Positions 36,162 through 45,288 of a stretch of 64,000 nucleotides of DNA are shown here, one piece after another. The position numbers and the translations under genes were made by a program. Each line of letters opens with the position of its first letter. Position 1 is the stretch's first letter. The stretch comes from Bosea sp. F3-2 (GTDB taxonomy: Bacteria > Pseudomonadota > Alphaproteobacteria > Rhizobiales > Beijerinckiaceae), in contig NZ_CP042331.1 in the NCBI RefSeq assembly GCF_008253865.1, forward strand, positions 248,001 to 312,000, read 5' to 3'. Under the pieces are notes generated by a model that was given only the letters and a program-made list of their open reading frames with translations, had not been told where the DNA came from and searched no databases.

Positions 36162-36950
36162 ATGTTCTTCATCCTGTCCAAGCTGGTCTGGTTCGTCTTC
36201 TCGCCGGTCAATTTCGTCATCCTGCTCGCGGGCCTCTCAGCTCTGCTCGCCTTCACGCGCTTTGCCCGGCCGGCGCGCTGGCTTGGGCTGCTGTCGGTGG
36301 TCGTGCTTGGGCTGATGGCTTTCAGCCCGCTATCGCGCGCAGTCATACGGCCGCTCGAGGACCGCTTTCCGCAGCAGGATGCGGCCAAGGGGCCGGTGAC
36401 CGGCATCGTCGTACTCGGCGGTGCGATCGGCGTGGCGCGCGGCGATCTGGTGTTGAATTCTGCCGCGGGGCGCATGACCAGGGCGGTGGAACTCGCGCGG
36501 CTTCATCCCGAGGCGAAGGTGGTTTTCGCCGGCGGCGCGGCCAATGTGATCTCGGAGGTGACGGACACCGAAGCCGACGGCGCCCGGCTGTTGTTCGAGG
36601 GGCTCGGGCTCGATCCGAAGCGGCTCATCCTTGAGGACAAGTCGCGCAACACGCGCGAGAATGCTCTCTTCACCCGCCGTCTTGTCGATCCGAAACCAGG
36701 CGAACGCTGGCTTCTGGTGACCTCAGCCTGGCATATGCCGCGTTCGATGGGGGTTTTCCGGAAGGCAGGCTTTCCGGTCGAGGCCTTTCCAGTCGATTTC
36801 TGGACCAGGGGCAGGCCGGACGACTTCATCCGGCCCTTTGGCCGGGCGCCCTATGCGCTGGAGGTTGCCGATAACGGCTTCAAGGAATGGGTCGGGCTCA
36901 TCGCTTATCGGCTGACTGGCTATACCGACACGCTCTTCCCGGCGCCGTGA
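36162..36950 (+). CDS. YdcF/ElyC-like (DUF218) membrane protein
   Basis: The 262-residue product has two N-terminal membrane segments (about 1-25 and 33-55). A DUF218 domain follows, with GIVVLGGAIGVARGD, FAGGAANV and EDKSRNTRENALF. Family members act on envelope carbon or peptidoglycan precursors (ElyC, SanA). The exact role here is unknown. It is the last plus-strand gene before a repeat element and a convergent pair. Confidence 0.82.
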   Translation: MFFILSKLVWFVFSPVNFVILLAGLSALLAFTRFARPARWLGLLSVVVLGLMAFSPLSRAVIRPLEDRFPQQDAAKGPVTGIVVLGGAIGVARGDLVLNSAAGRMTRAVELARLHPEAKVVFAGGAANVISEVTDTEADGARLLFEGLGLDPKRLILEDKSRNTRENALFTRRLVDPKPGERWLLVTSAWHMPRSMGVFRKAGFPVEAFPVDFWTRGRPDDFIRPFGRAPYALEVADNGFKEWVGLIAYRLTGYTDTLFPAP

Positions 36951-36983
36951 GCTCAGCTGCTGCCGCTGGCAAGAGAGCCACGC

Positions 36984-37133
36984 CGTCATTCCGGGGCAGG
37001 CCGCAGGCCTGAGCCCGGAACCCATGAACACGATGGGAAGCCGTATAAAGCGCTTCTGTCGGAGCGACTCGACAAGCCAGGCCGGTGTTCATGGGTTTTG
37101 GGCTCATGGCTTCGCCATGCCCCGGAATGACGG
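36984..37133. repeat. GTCATTCCGG-type palindromic repeat, copy 4 (long subtype)
   Basis: This 150-bp copy opens CCGTCATTCCGGGGCAGGCC and closes CATGCCCCGGAATGACGG. Its middle arms are GAACCCATGAACACG and GTGTTCATGGGTT. Copy 11 (60557-60711) shares this arm sequence, defining a subtype. It lies between the convergent ends of the DUF218 and DUF3253 genes. Confidence 0.85.
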
Positions 37134-37142
37134 TGTGTTGCT

Positions 37143-37430
37143 TCAGCTCGTCTCTCTTCGTGATGCGCCGTCGCCGGGCAGAGACAGCCTGTAGACGCCG
37201 CGGAAATCGTCGGGATCGACCGGCCGGCCCTTGCGGGTGATGACGAGCTGGCCTTCCTTCATCAGCTTCACCGCCGCGCGGCGCACCGGCTGCATCAGCG
37301 GGCCCCAATCGTCCGGGTGATCGCTGCCGAGCGCGCGGGCGACGTCCATCGGCGAGACCGTCCGGCCGGGCTCCTGCCGCGCCAGCAGCGTGAGGATCGC
37401 GTTCTCGATCGCCTCTGGCTCGATGGTCAT
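37143..37430 (-). CDS. DUF3253 domain protein
   Basis: The 95-residue product starts MTIEPEAIENAILTLLARQ and continues VSPMDVARALGSDHPDDWGPLMQPVR, the DUF3253 pattern. The fold is probably winged-helix-like, and its function is unknown. It overlaps the upstream DUF599 gene by four bases (ATGA), so the two are an operon. Confidence 0.82.
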   Translation of the reverse strand: MTIEPEAIENAILTLLARQEPGRTVSPMDVARALGSDHPDDWGPLMQPVRRAAVKLMKEGQLVITRKGRPVDPDDFRGVYRLSLPGDGASRRETS

Positions 37431-38119
37431 TGCTGGCTCGGATAGTTGAAGACGCGTGCGGCGTCGGAGGCGAACTGGCGGCGGTACATTGCGACCAGCA
37501 CGGCGCCGGTGAAGGCGAGGAAGGTGACCGGCCCGAGGAACCAGCCGAGATAGGCGAGGGCGAAGAAGAAGGCGCGCTGGCCGCGATTGAAGTGGCGGCC
37601 GGCGGCGATGTTCATCTCGATCGCCTCATGCACCGCATGAGCCTTCGCGATCTCGTTGCGCGCGTCCTTTGGCGGCAAGGCGCCGAGCAGGATGACGCAG
37701 TAGTTGAACAGCCGGTAGCTCCAGGCGAACTTGAAGAAGGCGTAGCCGAAGATGCCGGCGAGCCCGATCACCTTCATTTCCCAGACCGCGCGCTGGGTGA
37801 CCGGCACGAAGGGCAGGTCGGAAAAGATCGCGACGACACGCTCGGTCGATTGCAGCAGGGCCAGCGTGCCGCCGATCGCGATCAGCGAGGTCGAGGCGAA
37901 GAAGGCCGTGCCGTTCTGCAGACCGTTCATCACCTGGGTGTCTACGATGCGATTCTCGCGCGCCATCGATTCGTTGATCCAGCGGGCGCGGCGCAGGTTC
38001 ATCCGCATGTTCAGCGTCTTGGCCGCGTGCGGGCCGAGTTCGACGGCGTAATGGTAGCCCACCCAGGAGGCGGCGAAGAACGCCAGGGCGATCACGTCCA
38101 GATTGCTGAAACCGAGCAT
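37427..38119 (-). CDS. DUF599 family membrane protein
   Basis: The ATG at 38119 gives 230 residues starting MLGFSNLDVIALAFFAASW. Four hydrophobic segments are visible (about 5-22, 100-120, 145-165 and 195-215). The conserved cytoplasmic block MNLRRARWINESMARENRIVD matches DUF599. A longer start at 38155 adds 12 residues that do not extend the first helix. Role unknown. It is divergent from the rhodanese gene. Confidence 0.82.
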   Translation of the reverse strand: MLGFSNLDVIALAFFAASWVGYHYAVELGPHAAKTLNMRMNLRRARWINESMARENRIVDTQVMNGLQNGTAFFASTSLIAIGGTLALLQSTERVVAIFSDLPFVPVTQRAVWEMKVIGLAGIFGYAFFKFAWSYRLFNYCVILLGALPPKDARNEIAKAHAVHEAIEMNIAAGRHFNRGQRAFFFALAYLGWFLGPVTFLAFTGAVLVAMYRRQFASDAARVFNYPSQQ

Positions 38120-38253
38120 GCCGTCGCTCTGCCACCTCATCCACCGAATAGGCAAGCAGCTTGTGCCGGGGCCGCGTCGCCGACAAGCGGCACGGCATTG
38201 ACGCTGCCGCAGCGAGCCGCCACGGTGCGCGCGGAATTCGGAGGGGTGCAGCG

Positions 38254-38667
38254 ATGCCGCAGGCCATCACCAAGGGCTACAAGGCCCTGGTTTCAGAAGC
38301 CGAGAGCCAGATCGAGACGCTGTCGGTCGAGGCGGCGCAGGCGCTCCACGGCCGCGACGACGTGGTTTTCGTCGATCTGCGCGATCCGCGCGAACTGGAG
38401 CGGGAAGGGCGCATGCCCGGCGCCTTCCATTGCCCGCGCGGCATGCTCGAATTCTGGATCGACCCGGAAAGCCCCTATGCCAAGCCGGTCTTTCAGGAGG
38501 ATAAGCGCTTCGTCTTCTTCTGCGGTGGCGGCTGGCGTTCGGCGCTGGCGGCGAAGACGGCGCAGGAAATGGGGCTGAAGCCGGTTGCCCATGTCGCCGG
38601 CGGCTTCACTGCCTGGAAGAAGACGGGTGCGCCGGTCGAGACCTCCGCCATCGATCGGAAGGCCTGA
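38254..38667 (+). CDS. Rhodanese-like sulfurtransferase
   Basis: A single-domain rhodanese of 137 residues, starting MPQAITKGYKALVSEAE. It has the DLRDPRELEREGRMPGA block and the active-site loop FFCGGGWRSA with Cys90 as persulfide carrier. The six-residue loop CGGGWR is of the thiosulfate-sulfurtransferase type. GGAGGGG precedes the ATG. The physiological sulfur acceptor is unknown. Confidence 0.87.
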   Translation: MPQAITKGYKALVSEAESQIETLSVEAAQALHGRDDVVFVDLRDPRELEREGRMPGAFHCPRGMLEFWIDPESPYAKPVFQEDKRFVFFCGGGWRSALAAKTAQEMGLKPVAHVAGGFTAWKKTGAPVETSAIDRKA

Positions 38668-38677
38668 GTCCCAAGCC

Positions 38678-38851
38678 TTGTCCCATATCGTCATCGTCCT
38701 GCTGGTCGCGGCTTTCATCTTCCGCAAGCCGCTCGGCAAGCTGCTCGCGCGACAATTCCCGAATCGCGCCAAGCGCCAGCAGGTGCTGGGCACGATCATC
38801 GCCGCTTTCGTGCTGGTGATCGGCCTGAGGCTGCTGGCGCTGTTCTGGTGA
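38678..38851 (+). CDS. Small two-helix membrane protein
   Basis: A TTG start at 38678, 10 bp after the rhodanese stop, would give 57 residues: a membrane helix (HIVIVLLVAAFIF), a basic loop with two RKPLGK / NRAKRQ-type patches, and a second helix ending LRLLALFW. The hydrophobic pattern and codon usage look coding. I cannot name a family. An earlier in-frame ATG overlaps the rhodanese gene. A strong hairpin follows. Confidence 0.45.
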   Translation: MSHIVIVLLVAAFIFRKPLGKLLARQFPNRAKRQQVLGTIIAAFVLVIGLRLLALFW

Positions 38852-38868
38852 GGGCGTGACGGAAGCGT

Positions 38869-38911
38869 CGCGGGGAACCCTTCTTCCGCAAGGGGAGAAG
38901 GGTTCCCCGCG
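38869..38911. terminator. Bidirectional hairpin between convergent genes
   Basis: Arms CGCGGGGAACCCTTCT and AGAAGGGTTCCCCGCG are perfectly complementary over 16 bases around an 11-base loop. It lies 17 bp past the small membrane protein and 18 bp before the end of the minus-strand LysE-type gene, so it can serve both. There is no strong T run on either side. Confidence 0.7.
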
Positions 38912-38929
38912 CCCTTCCTTGCCCGCCGG

Positions 38930-39556
38930 TCAGCGGTCCTGGAGCGCCAGGCGGACGCCTAAGGCGCAGTAGATGCTGCCGACCACCTTGCCCTGCCATT
39001 TCAGCACCGTCGGGTTGCGGCGCAGGAAGCTGCCGAGCCCGCCTGCGCCCACGGCAAAGACGACGGTGCTGAACAGGCCGAGCAATACGAAAATCACCCC
39101 CAGGGTCGCCAGCTGCAGCATGGCGGATCCGTTCCCGGGCCGGACGAACTGGGGCAGGAAGGCGAGGAAGAACAGGGCCGTCTTGGGGTTGAGCAACTCG
39201 GTCAGCACCGCCTGTCGAAAGGCCTTTCCGGCGCTGATCGGCAGGGCGCTTGCTGCCAGCTCGGTTGGGGCCTTCTCGAGCAGCGCGCGGACGCCGAGAT
39301 AAACCAGATAGGCTGCGCCGACGTATTTGATCAGGCTGAACAGCATGGCCGAGGTGGCGATGATCGCCGAAATGCCGATGATCGCCATGAGGGTGTGAAT
39401 CAGATCGCCGGTGGCGATGCCTGCACCCGTCGCGATGCCGGCCTTCGTGCCTGAACTCGTTGCCCGCGCGACCGTCAGCAAGGTGGCCGGACCGGGAATG
39501 AAAACGAAACCCAGCACGATGGCGGTGTATGCGATAAGAGTGGTGAGATCGACCAT
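38930..39556 (-). CDS. LysE/RhtB-family amino-acid exporter
   Basis: The ATG at 39556 follows AGGAG and gives 208 residues with about six membrane segments, starting MVDLTTLIAYTAIVLGFVF. The family signature IPGPATLLTVARATSSGTKAG is clear. These proteins export amino acids or homoserine lactone-like solutes; the substrate is not known. No LysR-type regulator lies next to it. Confidence 0.9.
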   Translation of the reverse strand: MVDLTTLIAYTAIVLGFVFIPGPATLLTVARATSSGTKAGIATGAGIATGDLIHTLMAIIGISAIIATSAMLFSLIKYVGAAYLVYLGVRALLEKAPTELAASALPISAGKAFRQAVLTELLNPKTALFFLAFLPQFVRPGNGSAMLQLATLGVIFVLLGLFSTVVFAVGAGGLGSFLRRNPTVLKWQGKVVGSIYCALGVRLALQDR

Positions 39557-39949
39557 GGCGTGCTCCTTCGCCTCCTCACGGCAGGAAAGCATGCGATCGG
39601 GGCGATGAGCAAACGCGCCGTCTGTTTGGTCTAAGCCGCTTTGCCAACTGGTCTGTGTCCCGACGGCATCACATCCCATGATTGCACCGGGACGGCTTGC
39701 GCATCGGAAAAGGATGCGGCATCTTCCCGGTCTGGCTCCAACTCAAGAAAGGGAGGGCTGAATGGTAATCGTCACCACCGCTGTCACTCCCATGCGACCG
39801 CCTCGACACTAGGTCGGTTTCGCACGAGGCCCGCCAACTGGCGGTCTCCTGAGCCTTTTCCAAACGATTTTCTTTCATTGCCGGAGCCGGCGCGCGTCGT
39901 CGTCTCTGCCTGATCCGGAGTCGGTGCCGCCTCGGTGCCGAATGACGCT
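39557..39949. other. Non-coding gap between divergent genes
   Basis: About 390 bp separate the LysE-type gene and the ABC exporter, which point away from each other. I see no convincing gene, repeat or promoter motif. Both genes must be driven from within it. Confidence 0.4.
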
Positions 39950-41743
39950 ATGTCTCTTGATACTCAAACCGGGCGGCGGGAGCCGTTCCGGGCCGTTCTC
40001 GGCTTCACTTTCCGTCATTGGGCGCGTCAGCCCGGGCAGGTCGCCTGGGTCGCCGGCGTCACCATCGCCGCGACGCTCGCCGAGCTGTTCACGCCGGTCT
40101 ATGCCGGCCGCCTCGTCGATGCGGTGGCGAGCAGCGTCGGCGGCGCGGAAGCGGCGCTGTGGGCGCTCGGGGCCATGATGGTGCTCGCCGCCATCATGGT
40201 GCTCGGGCGGCATTTCGCCTTCGTCGGCCTGACCACCATGACGCTGCGCACGATGAGCGACGTGGCGCTGGAGGCGTTCGCACGCTTGCAGCGTTTCTCG
40301 ACCGACTGGCACGCCAACAACTTCGCTGGCTCGACGGTGCGCAAGATCACGCGCGGCATGTGGGCGCTCGACCTGCTGACCGACACGATCCTGATCGCGC
40401 TACTGCCCTCGCTCGTCATCCTGCTCGGCATGACGGTGGTGCTGGCCTGGCATTGGCCGGCGATGGGGCTCGTCGTGGCATTGGGGGCGCTGGCCTATAT
40501 CGGGCTGACGCTCGCGCTGTCGCTGCGCTTCGTCGCACCGGCCGCACGGCTGGGCAATGCCTGGGACACCCGCCTCGGCGGCGCGCTGGCCGACGCCATC
40601 ACCTGCAACCCGGTGGTGAAGGCCTATGGCGCCGAGGCGCGCGAGGATCTGCGCCTTGCGACCGTGGTGTCGAAGTGGAGCCTCAGGACGAGCCGCGCCT
40701 GGCTGCGCGGCACCTGGTCGGGCACCGGCCAGAACGTGGTTCTGCTGGTGCTGCGCGCGGCGGTGATCGGACTCGTGATCTGGCTGTGGGCGAACGGGCA
40801 GGCGAGCCCGGGCGACGTCGCCTTCGTGCTGACCGCCTATGCGGTGGTGCATGGCTATCTGCGCGATGTCGGCCAGCACGTCCATAACCTGCAGCGCTCG
40901 GTCAACGACATGGAGGAGCTCGTCTGGATGCACGATCTTCCCTATGGCGTGCCGGACCGGAAGGGCGCGGTGGCGATGGGCGTGACCGCAGGCGAGATCG
41001 CCTTCGAGAACGTGACCTTCCATTATGGCGGCCATCACGATCCGCTCTATCGCGACTTCTCGCTGACCATCCGCGGCGGCGAGAAGGTGGGCCTCGTCGG
41101 TCGCTCGGGCTCTGGCAAGACGACCTTCGTCAAGTTGGTGCAGCGGCTCTACGACGTCACCTCCGGCCGCATCGCGATCGACGGGCAGGACATCGCCGGC
41201 GTCACCCAGGCGTCGCTGCGCCAGCAGATCGCGATCGTGCAGCAGGAGCCGGTGCTGTTCCACCGTTCGCTGGCGGAGAACATCGCCTATGGCCGGCCGG
41301 GCGCCAGCCAGGCGCAGATCGAGCAGGCGGCGAAGCTCGCCAACGCGCATGAGTTCATCATGCGCCTGCCCAAGGGCTACGCCACGCTCGTCGGCGAACG
41401 CGGCATCAAGCTCTCGGGCGGCGAGCGTCAGCGCGTCGCGCTGGCCCGCGCCTTCCTGGCCGATGCGCCGATCCTGATCCTGGACGAGGCGACCTCGAGC
41501 CTCGACTCGGAATCGGAGGCGCTGATCCAGCAGGCGATCGAGCGCCTGATGGAAGGCCGCACCACGATCGTGGTCGCGCACCGTCTCTCGACGGTGCGGG
41601 CCATGGACCGCATCCTGGTCTTTGATCGCGGCCGCGTGGTCGAGGAAGGCCCGCACGAGGCCCTGCTGACCCGCGAGGGCGGCGCCTATCGCGCGCTCTT
41701 CGAGAAGCAGGTCAGCGAGCTGGCGAAGGGGCTGGCGGCGTAA
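39950..41743 (+). CDS. ABC exporter, fused membrane and ATPase domains
   Basis: This is a half-size type I ABC exporter of about 597 residues. I prefer the ATG at 39950; a GTG five codons earlier is possible. Six membrane segments fill about residues 25-310. The ATPase domain has Walker A GRSGSGKTTF, the Q-loop IVQQEPVLF, signature LSGGERQRVALARAF and Walker B ILILDEATSSLDSE. It would act as a homodimer in the inner membrane. The exported substrate is unknown, and neighbours give no clue. Confidence 0.92.
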   Translation: MSLDTQTGRREPFRAVLGFTFRHWARQPGQVAWVAGVTIAATLAELFTPVYAGRLVDAVASSVGGAEAALWALGAMMVLAAIMVLGRHFAFVGLTTMTLRTMSDVALEAFARLQRFSTDWHANNFAGSTVRKITRGMWALDLLTDTILIALLPSLVILLGMTVVLAWHWPAMGLVVALGALAYIGLTLALSLRFVAPAARLGNAWDTRLGGALADAITCNPVVKAYGAEAREDLRLATVVSKWSLRTSRAWLRGTWSGTGQNVVLLVLRAAVIGLVIWLWANGQASPGDVAFVLTAYAVVHGYLRDVGQHVHNLQRSVNDMEELVWMHDLPYGVPDRKGAVAMGVTAGEIAFENVTFHYGGHHDPLYRDFSLTIRGGEKVGLVGRSGSGKTTFVKLVQRLYDVTSGRIAIDGQDIAGVTQASLRQQIAIVQQEPVLFHRSLAENIAYGRPGASQAQIEQAAKLANAHEFIMRLPKGYATLVGERGIKLSGGERQRVALARAFLADAPILILDEATSSLDSESEALIQQAIERLMEGRTTIVVAHRLSTVRAMDRILVFDRGRVVEEGPHEALLTREGGAYRALFEKQVSELAKGLAA

Positions 41744-41751
41744 TGAAGGGC

Positions 41752-41848
41752 GTCATTCTCGGGCTGCGCTCAGCGCGGACCCGAGAATCTCGTGCCGCGG
41801 AGGGCGCCTCTGCGTCATGAGATGCTCGGGTCAAGCCCGAGCATGACG
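41752..41848. repeat. GTCATTCTCGGG-type palindromic repeat, copy 5
   Basis: It opens GTCATTCTCGGGCTGCGCTC and closes GGTCAAGCCCGAGCATGACG. CGGACCCGAGAATCTC echoes the first arm. It is a CTCGGG variant of the CCGG family, shared with copy 6. Confidence 0.8.
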
Positions 41849-41856
41849 TCGCGGTT

Positions 41857-42375
41857 CTATTTCGGCGCGAGTGCGCGCGGCCTGACTCCCTTCACCGGGC
41901 CGGGTGGCAGCGGTTCGCCCGCATCCTGATTCAACGGCTTCAGATCCAGATTCGGTTTGGTCAGAAAGCGATTCAGGCTCGTGACGTAAGTCTCTGGCAG
42001 GCCGAAATGTTTTGCGCCGGCGATGACCGTCTCCATATAGCCGGGCTTGGGTTTCCCCGGATCGGCGGAGCGGCCGATATAGATCAGCGCGCGCTTGGCG
42101 CCGCCCGGCACGATCACCGGCTGGCTGATCTTGACATAGAGGCCGCTGGCGATGTCCTCGAATTTGTCGAGCCCCCGCATGTCGCCGAGCGAGCAGTCCC
42201 AGAGCACGCCATGGACCTCGTCGCGCGGATCGCGGATCGCCGAGGCGTAGCCGTCGCGGGTGACGATGAAGCGGTGACGCGGCAAGCGGGCGGGGCCGAG
42301 CGCGCGCGAGTTCGGGCAGCGTGCGGCCATTCCGGCCGGGTCCATGTTGAGGCCGTAGGCGAAATAGAGGGGCAT
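41857..42375 (-). CDS. Gamma-glutamylcyclotransferase-like (GGCT/AIG2) protein
   Basis: The 172-residue product starts MPLYFAYGLNMDPAGMAARC, the YGSN-type substrate loop (here YGLN) of the GGCT fold. The expected catalytic Glu lies in LDKFEDIASGLYVK. The C-terminal 40 residues are Pro/Lys-rich. Such enzymes release 5-oxoproline from gamma-glutamyl compounds, but many members are uncharacterised. It is flanked on both sides by repeats of the same subtype. Confidence 0.8.
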   Translation of the reverse strand: MPLYFAYGLNMDPAGMAARCPNSRALGPARLPRHRFIVTRDGYASAIRDPRDEVHGVLWDCSLGDMRGLDKFEDIASGLYVKISQPVIVPGGAKRALIYIGRSADPGKPKPGYMETVIAGAKHFGLPETYVTSLNRFLTKPNLDLKPLNQDAGEPLPPGPVKGVRPRALAPK

Positions 42376-42386
42376 CGGGGCCTCAC

Positions 42387-42500
42387 GTCATTCTCGGGCG
42401 GAGCGCAGCGCAGACCCGAGAATCTCTCGCCGCATGAGGCGCGTTCCTCATGCCAAAGCCATCTCGTCCCGAGATGCCCGGGTCAAGCCCGGGCATGACG
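42387..42500. repeat. GTCATTCTCGGG-type palindromic repeat, copy 6
   Basis: It opens CGTCATTCTCGGGCGGAGCG and closes GGTCAAGCCCGGGCATGACG. The core resembles copy 5 on the other side of the GGCT gene, so that gene sits between two closely related copies. Confidence 0.82.
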
Positions 42501-42518
42501 AGCAGCGATCGCCGCTCG

Positions 42519-43691
<1,173 letters not shown>

Positions 43692-43867
43692 GGCGGAACC
43701 TCCCGGAAGATCGTTGGGAGCGGGGCTCCCTTTGCCCCTGTTATAGCCGTCCGGGGCCGGGGCGTCAGTGTGCAGCCGCGCCCGGCGCGGTTTGGCGTCG
43801 ATGCCTTAGCCCGGGCTGCCGTTGACATCGCCGGCATACCATTTCGGCTGCGGAGGCGGGATGTTGC

Positions 43868-43893
43868 ATATCCTATCCAGGGGGATAGGATAT
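43868..43893. promoter_or_regulatory. Operator palindrome upstream of dmeR
   Basis: ATATCCTATCC-AGGG-GGATAGGATAT is a perfect 11-base inverted repeat with a G-rich centre, ending six bases before the dmeR ATG. RcnR/CsoR-type repressors bind inverted repeats around a G tract, so this is the likely DmeR operator (autoregulation of dmeR-dmeF). It overlaps the ribosome-binding region, so repression may also involve blocked initiation. Confidence 0.75.
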
Positions 43894-43898
43894 GGTGC

Positions 43899-44165
43899 AT
43901 GAGTCATGCAATGGATCCCGACATCATCAACCGCCTGCGCCGCGCGCAGGGCCATCTCGGCACCGTTGTCGGAATGGTCGAGGCGGGCAGGGTGGTTCCC
44001 GAGGTGGTGCAGCAGCTCCAGGCCGTCGAGAAGGCTCTGGAGAAGGTCAAGTCGCTGCTGATCTTCGACCATATCGAGCATCACCTCTTCGACCACGCCC
44101 AGGCCGCGACGCCCGAGGCGCGCAAGTCGATCGAGGAGCTCAAGGCCCTCACCAAATATCTCTGA
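43899..44165 (+). CDS. dmeR: CsoR/RcnR-family metal-responsive repressor (DmeR-like)
   Basis: This is a small helical DNA-binding repressor of 88 residues. The ATG at 43899 gives MSHAMDPDIINRLRRAQGHL; it keeps His3, which in RcnR helps bind nickel or cobalt, so I prefer it to the ATG at 43911. His58 and His62 (FDHIEHH) match two further RcnR ligands, but the Cys usual after the first helix is replaced by Val in RVVPEVVQQLQAVEKAL. The palindrome just upstream and the CDF exporter 18 bp downstream identify a dmeRF-type module. Metal specificity is inferred. Confidence 0.8.
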   Translation: MSHAMDPDIINRLRRAQGHLGTVVGMVEAGRVVPEVVQQLQAVEKALEKVKSLLIFDHIEHHLFDHAQAATPEARKSIEELKALTKYL

Positions 44166-44183
44166 ACGCCGCGGAGCGCAGCG

Positions 44184-45185
44184 ATGCCGCACATGAACAG
44201 CTTTCCTGCCCAGCACGAACACGTCTTTCTCGGCAGTGCGCATGATCGCCACGAGCGGCGCACCTGGCTCGTCGTCGGCCTGACGGCCGTCACCATGGTC
44301 GCCGAGATCGTGGCCGGCACGGTCTTCGGCTCGATGGCCCTCGTCGCTGATGGCTGGCACATGTCGACCCATGCCGCGGCGCTCGGCATCGCAGCCTTCG
44401 CCTATCGCTTCGCGCGGCAGCATGCACGCGACCGCCGCTTCAGCTTTGGAACGGGCAAGCTCGGCGATCTCGCCGCCTTTGCCAGCGCGCTATTGCTGAT
44501 GTTCATCGCGCTCGCGGTCGCCTGGGAGTCGGCGCTGCGGCTCTACACGCCGATCGCGATCGACTTCACCCAGGCGACGGCGGTTGCCGTGCTGGGGCTT
44601 CTGGTCAATCTCGTGAGTGCCTGGTTGCTGAGCGACGGGCACGACCATGATCACGGGCATAGCCATGGCGGCGCAGGCCATCGGAATCATGGCCATGATC
44701 ACCACAGCCATGATCACCACGATCACGGTCACCACCATGCCCATGGCGGTCACGGCGCGGACACCAATCTGCGCGCCGCCTACATGCATGTGCTCGCGGA
44801 TGCCTTCACCTCGATCCTGGCGATCACGGCGCTGCTCGGCGGCCGCTTCTATGGCTGGGTCTGGCTCGATCCGGTGATGGGCATCGTCGGTGCCTGCGTC
44901 ATCGCGCATTGGTCGGTCGGTCTGCTGCGCACTTCCGGCGCCGTGCTGCTCGACACCGTGCCGGACGAGGCGCTGGCGAAGCGCATCGGCGAGAGGCTCG
45001 CTGCCGAGGGGGCCGAGATCGCCGACCTCCATCTCTGGCAGGTCGGCCCGGGTCACCGCAGCGCGATCGTCTCGATCGTCACTGGCCAGCCCAAGCCGCC
45101 CGCGGCCTACAAGGCGCTGCTCGCCGATCTGCCGACGCTCTCGCATGTCACCGTAGAGGTGAACACGCACCCCGCCGCGGCGTGA
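44184..45185 (+). CDS. dmeF: Cation diffusion facilitator exporter (DmeF-like, Co/Ni)
   Basis: The 333-residue product is an inner-membrane CDF exporter. Six membrane segments surround a His-rich loop at about 152-192, with repeated HDH and HSH runs such as GHDHDHGHSHGG, suited to capturing divalent metal. The TM2 signature LVADGWHMSTHAAAL has the transport-site Asp/His. The C-terminal cytoplasmic domain follows TM6. Its start lies 18 bp after dmeR, so the two form an operon. DmeF proteins in Rhizobium export cobalt and nickel; zinc cannot be ruled out. Confidence 0.88.
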   Translation: MPHMNSFPAQHEHVFLGSAHDRHERRTWLVVGLTAVTMVAEIVAGTVFGSMALVADGWHMSTHAAALGIAAFAYRFARQHARDRRFSFGTGKLGDLAAFASALLLMFIALAVAWESALRLYTPIAIDFTQATAVAVLGLLVNLVSAWLLSDGHDHDHGHSHGGAGHRNHGHDHHSHDHHDHGHHHAHGGHGADTNLRAAYMHVLADAFTSILAITALLGGRFYGWVWLDPVMGIVGACVIAHWSVGLLRTSGAVLLDTVPDEALAKRIGERLAAEGAEIADLHLWQVGPGHRSAIVSIVTGQPKPPAAYKALLADLPTLSHVTVEVNTHPAAA

Positions 45186-45288
45186 AGGCAGCGGTCTTCG
45201 CATCTGTGCGGAGACCGCCCGCGGACGTTGCGGGGCACTCGGCTCGAAGCCTAGGATGGCTGCGGATGCACCGGGCCGGGAGGGCTCC

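Noticed and set aside
39669..39878. Minus-strand frame of 69 codons between the LysE-type gene and the ABC exporter
   Set aside because: There is no similarity, and its codon use and amino-acid composition look non-coding.
43822..43827. TTGACA as the dmeR -35 box
   Set aside because: No acceptable -10 lies 16-18 bp downstream, so I did not call a promoter there.
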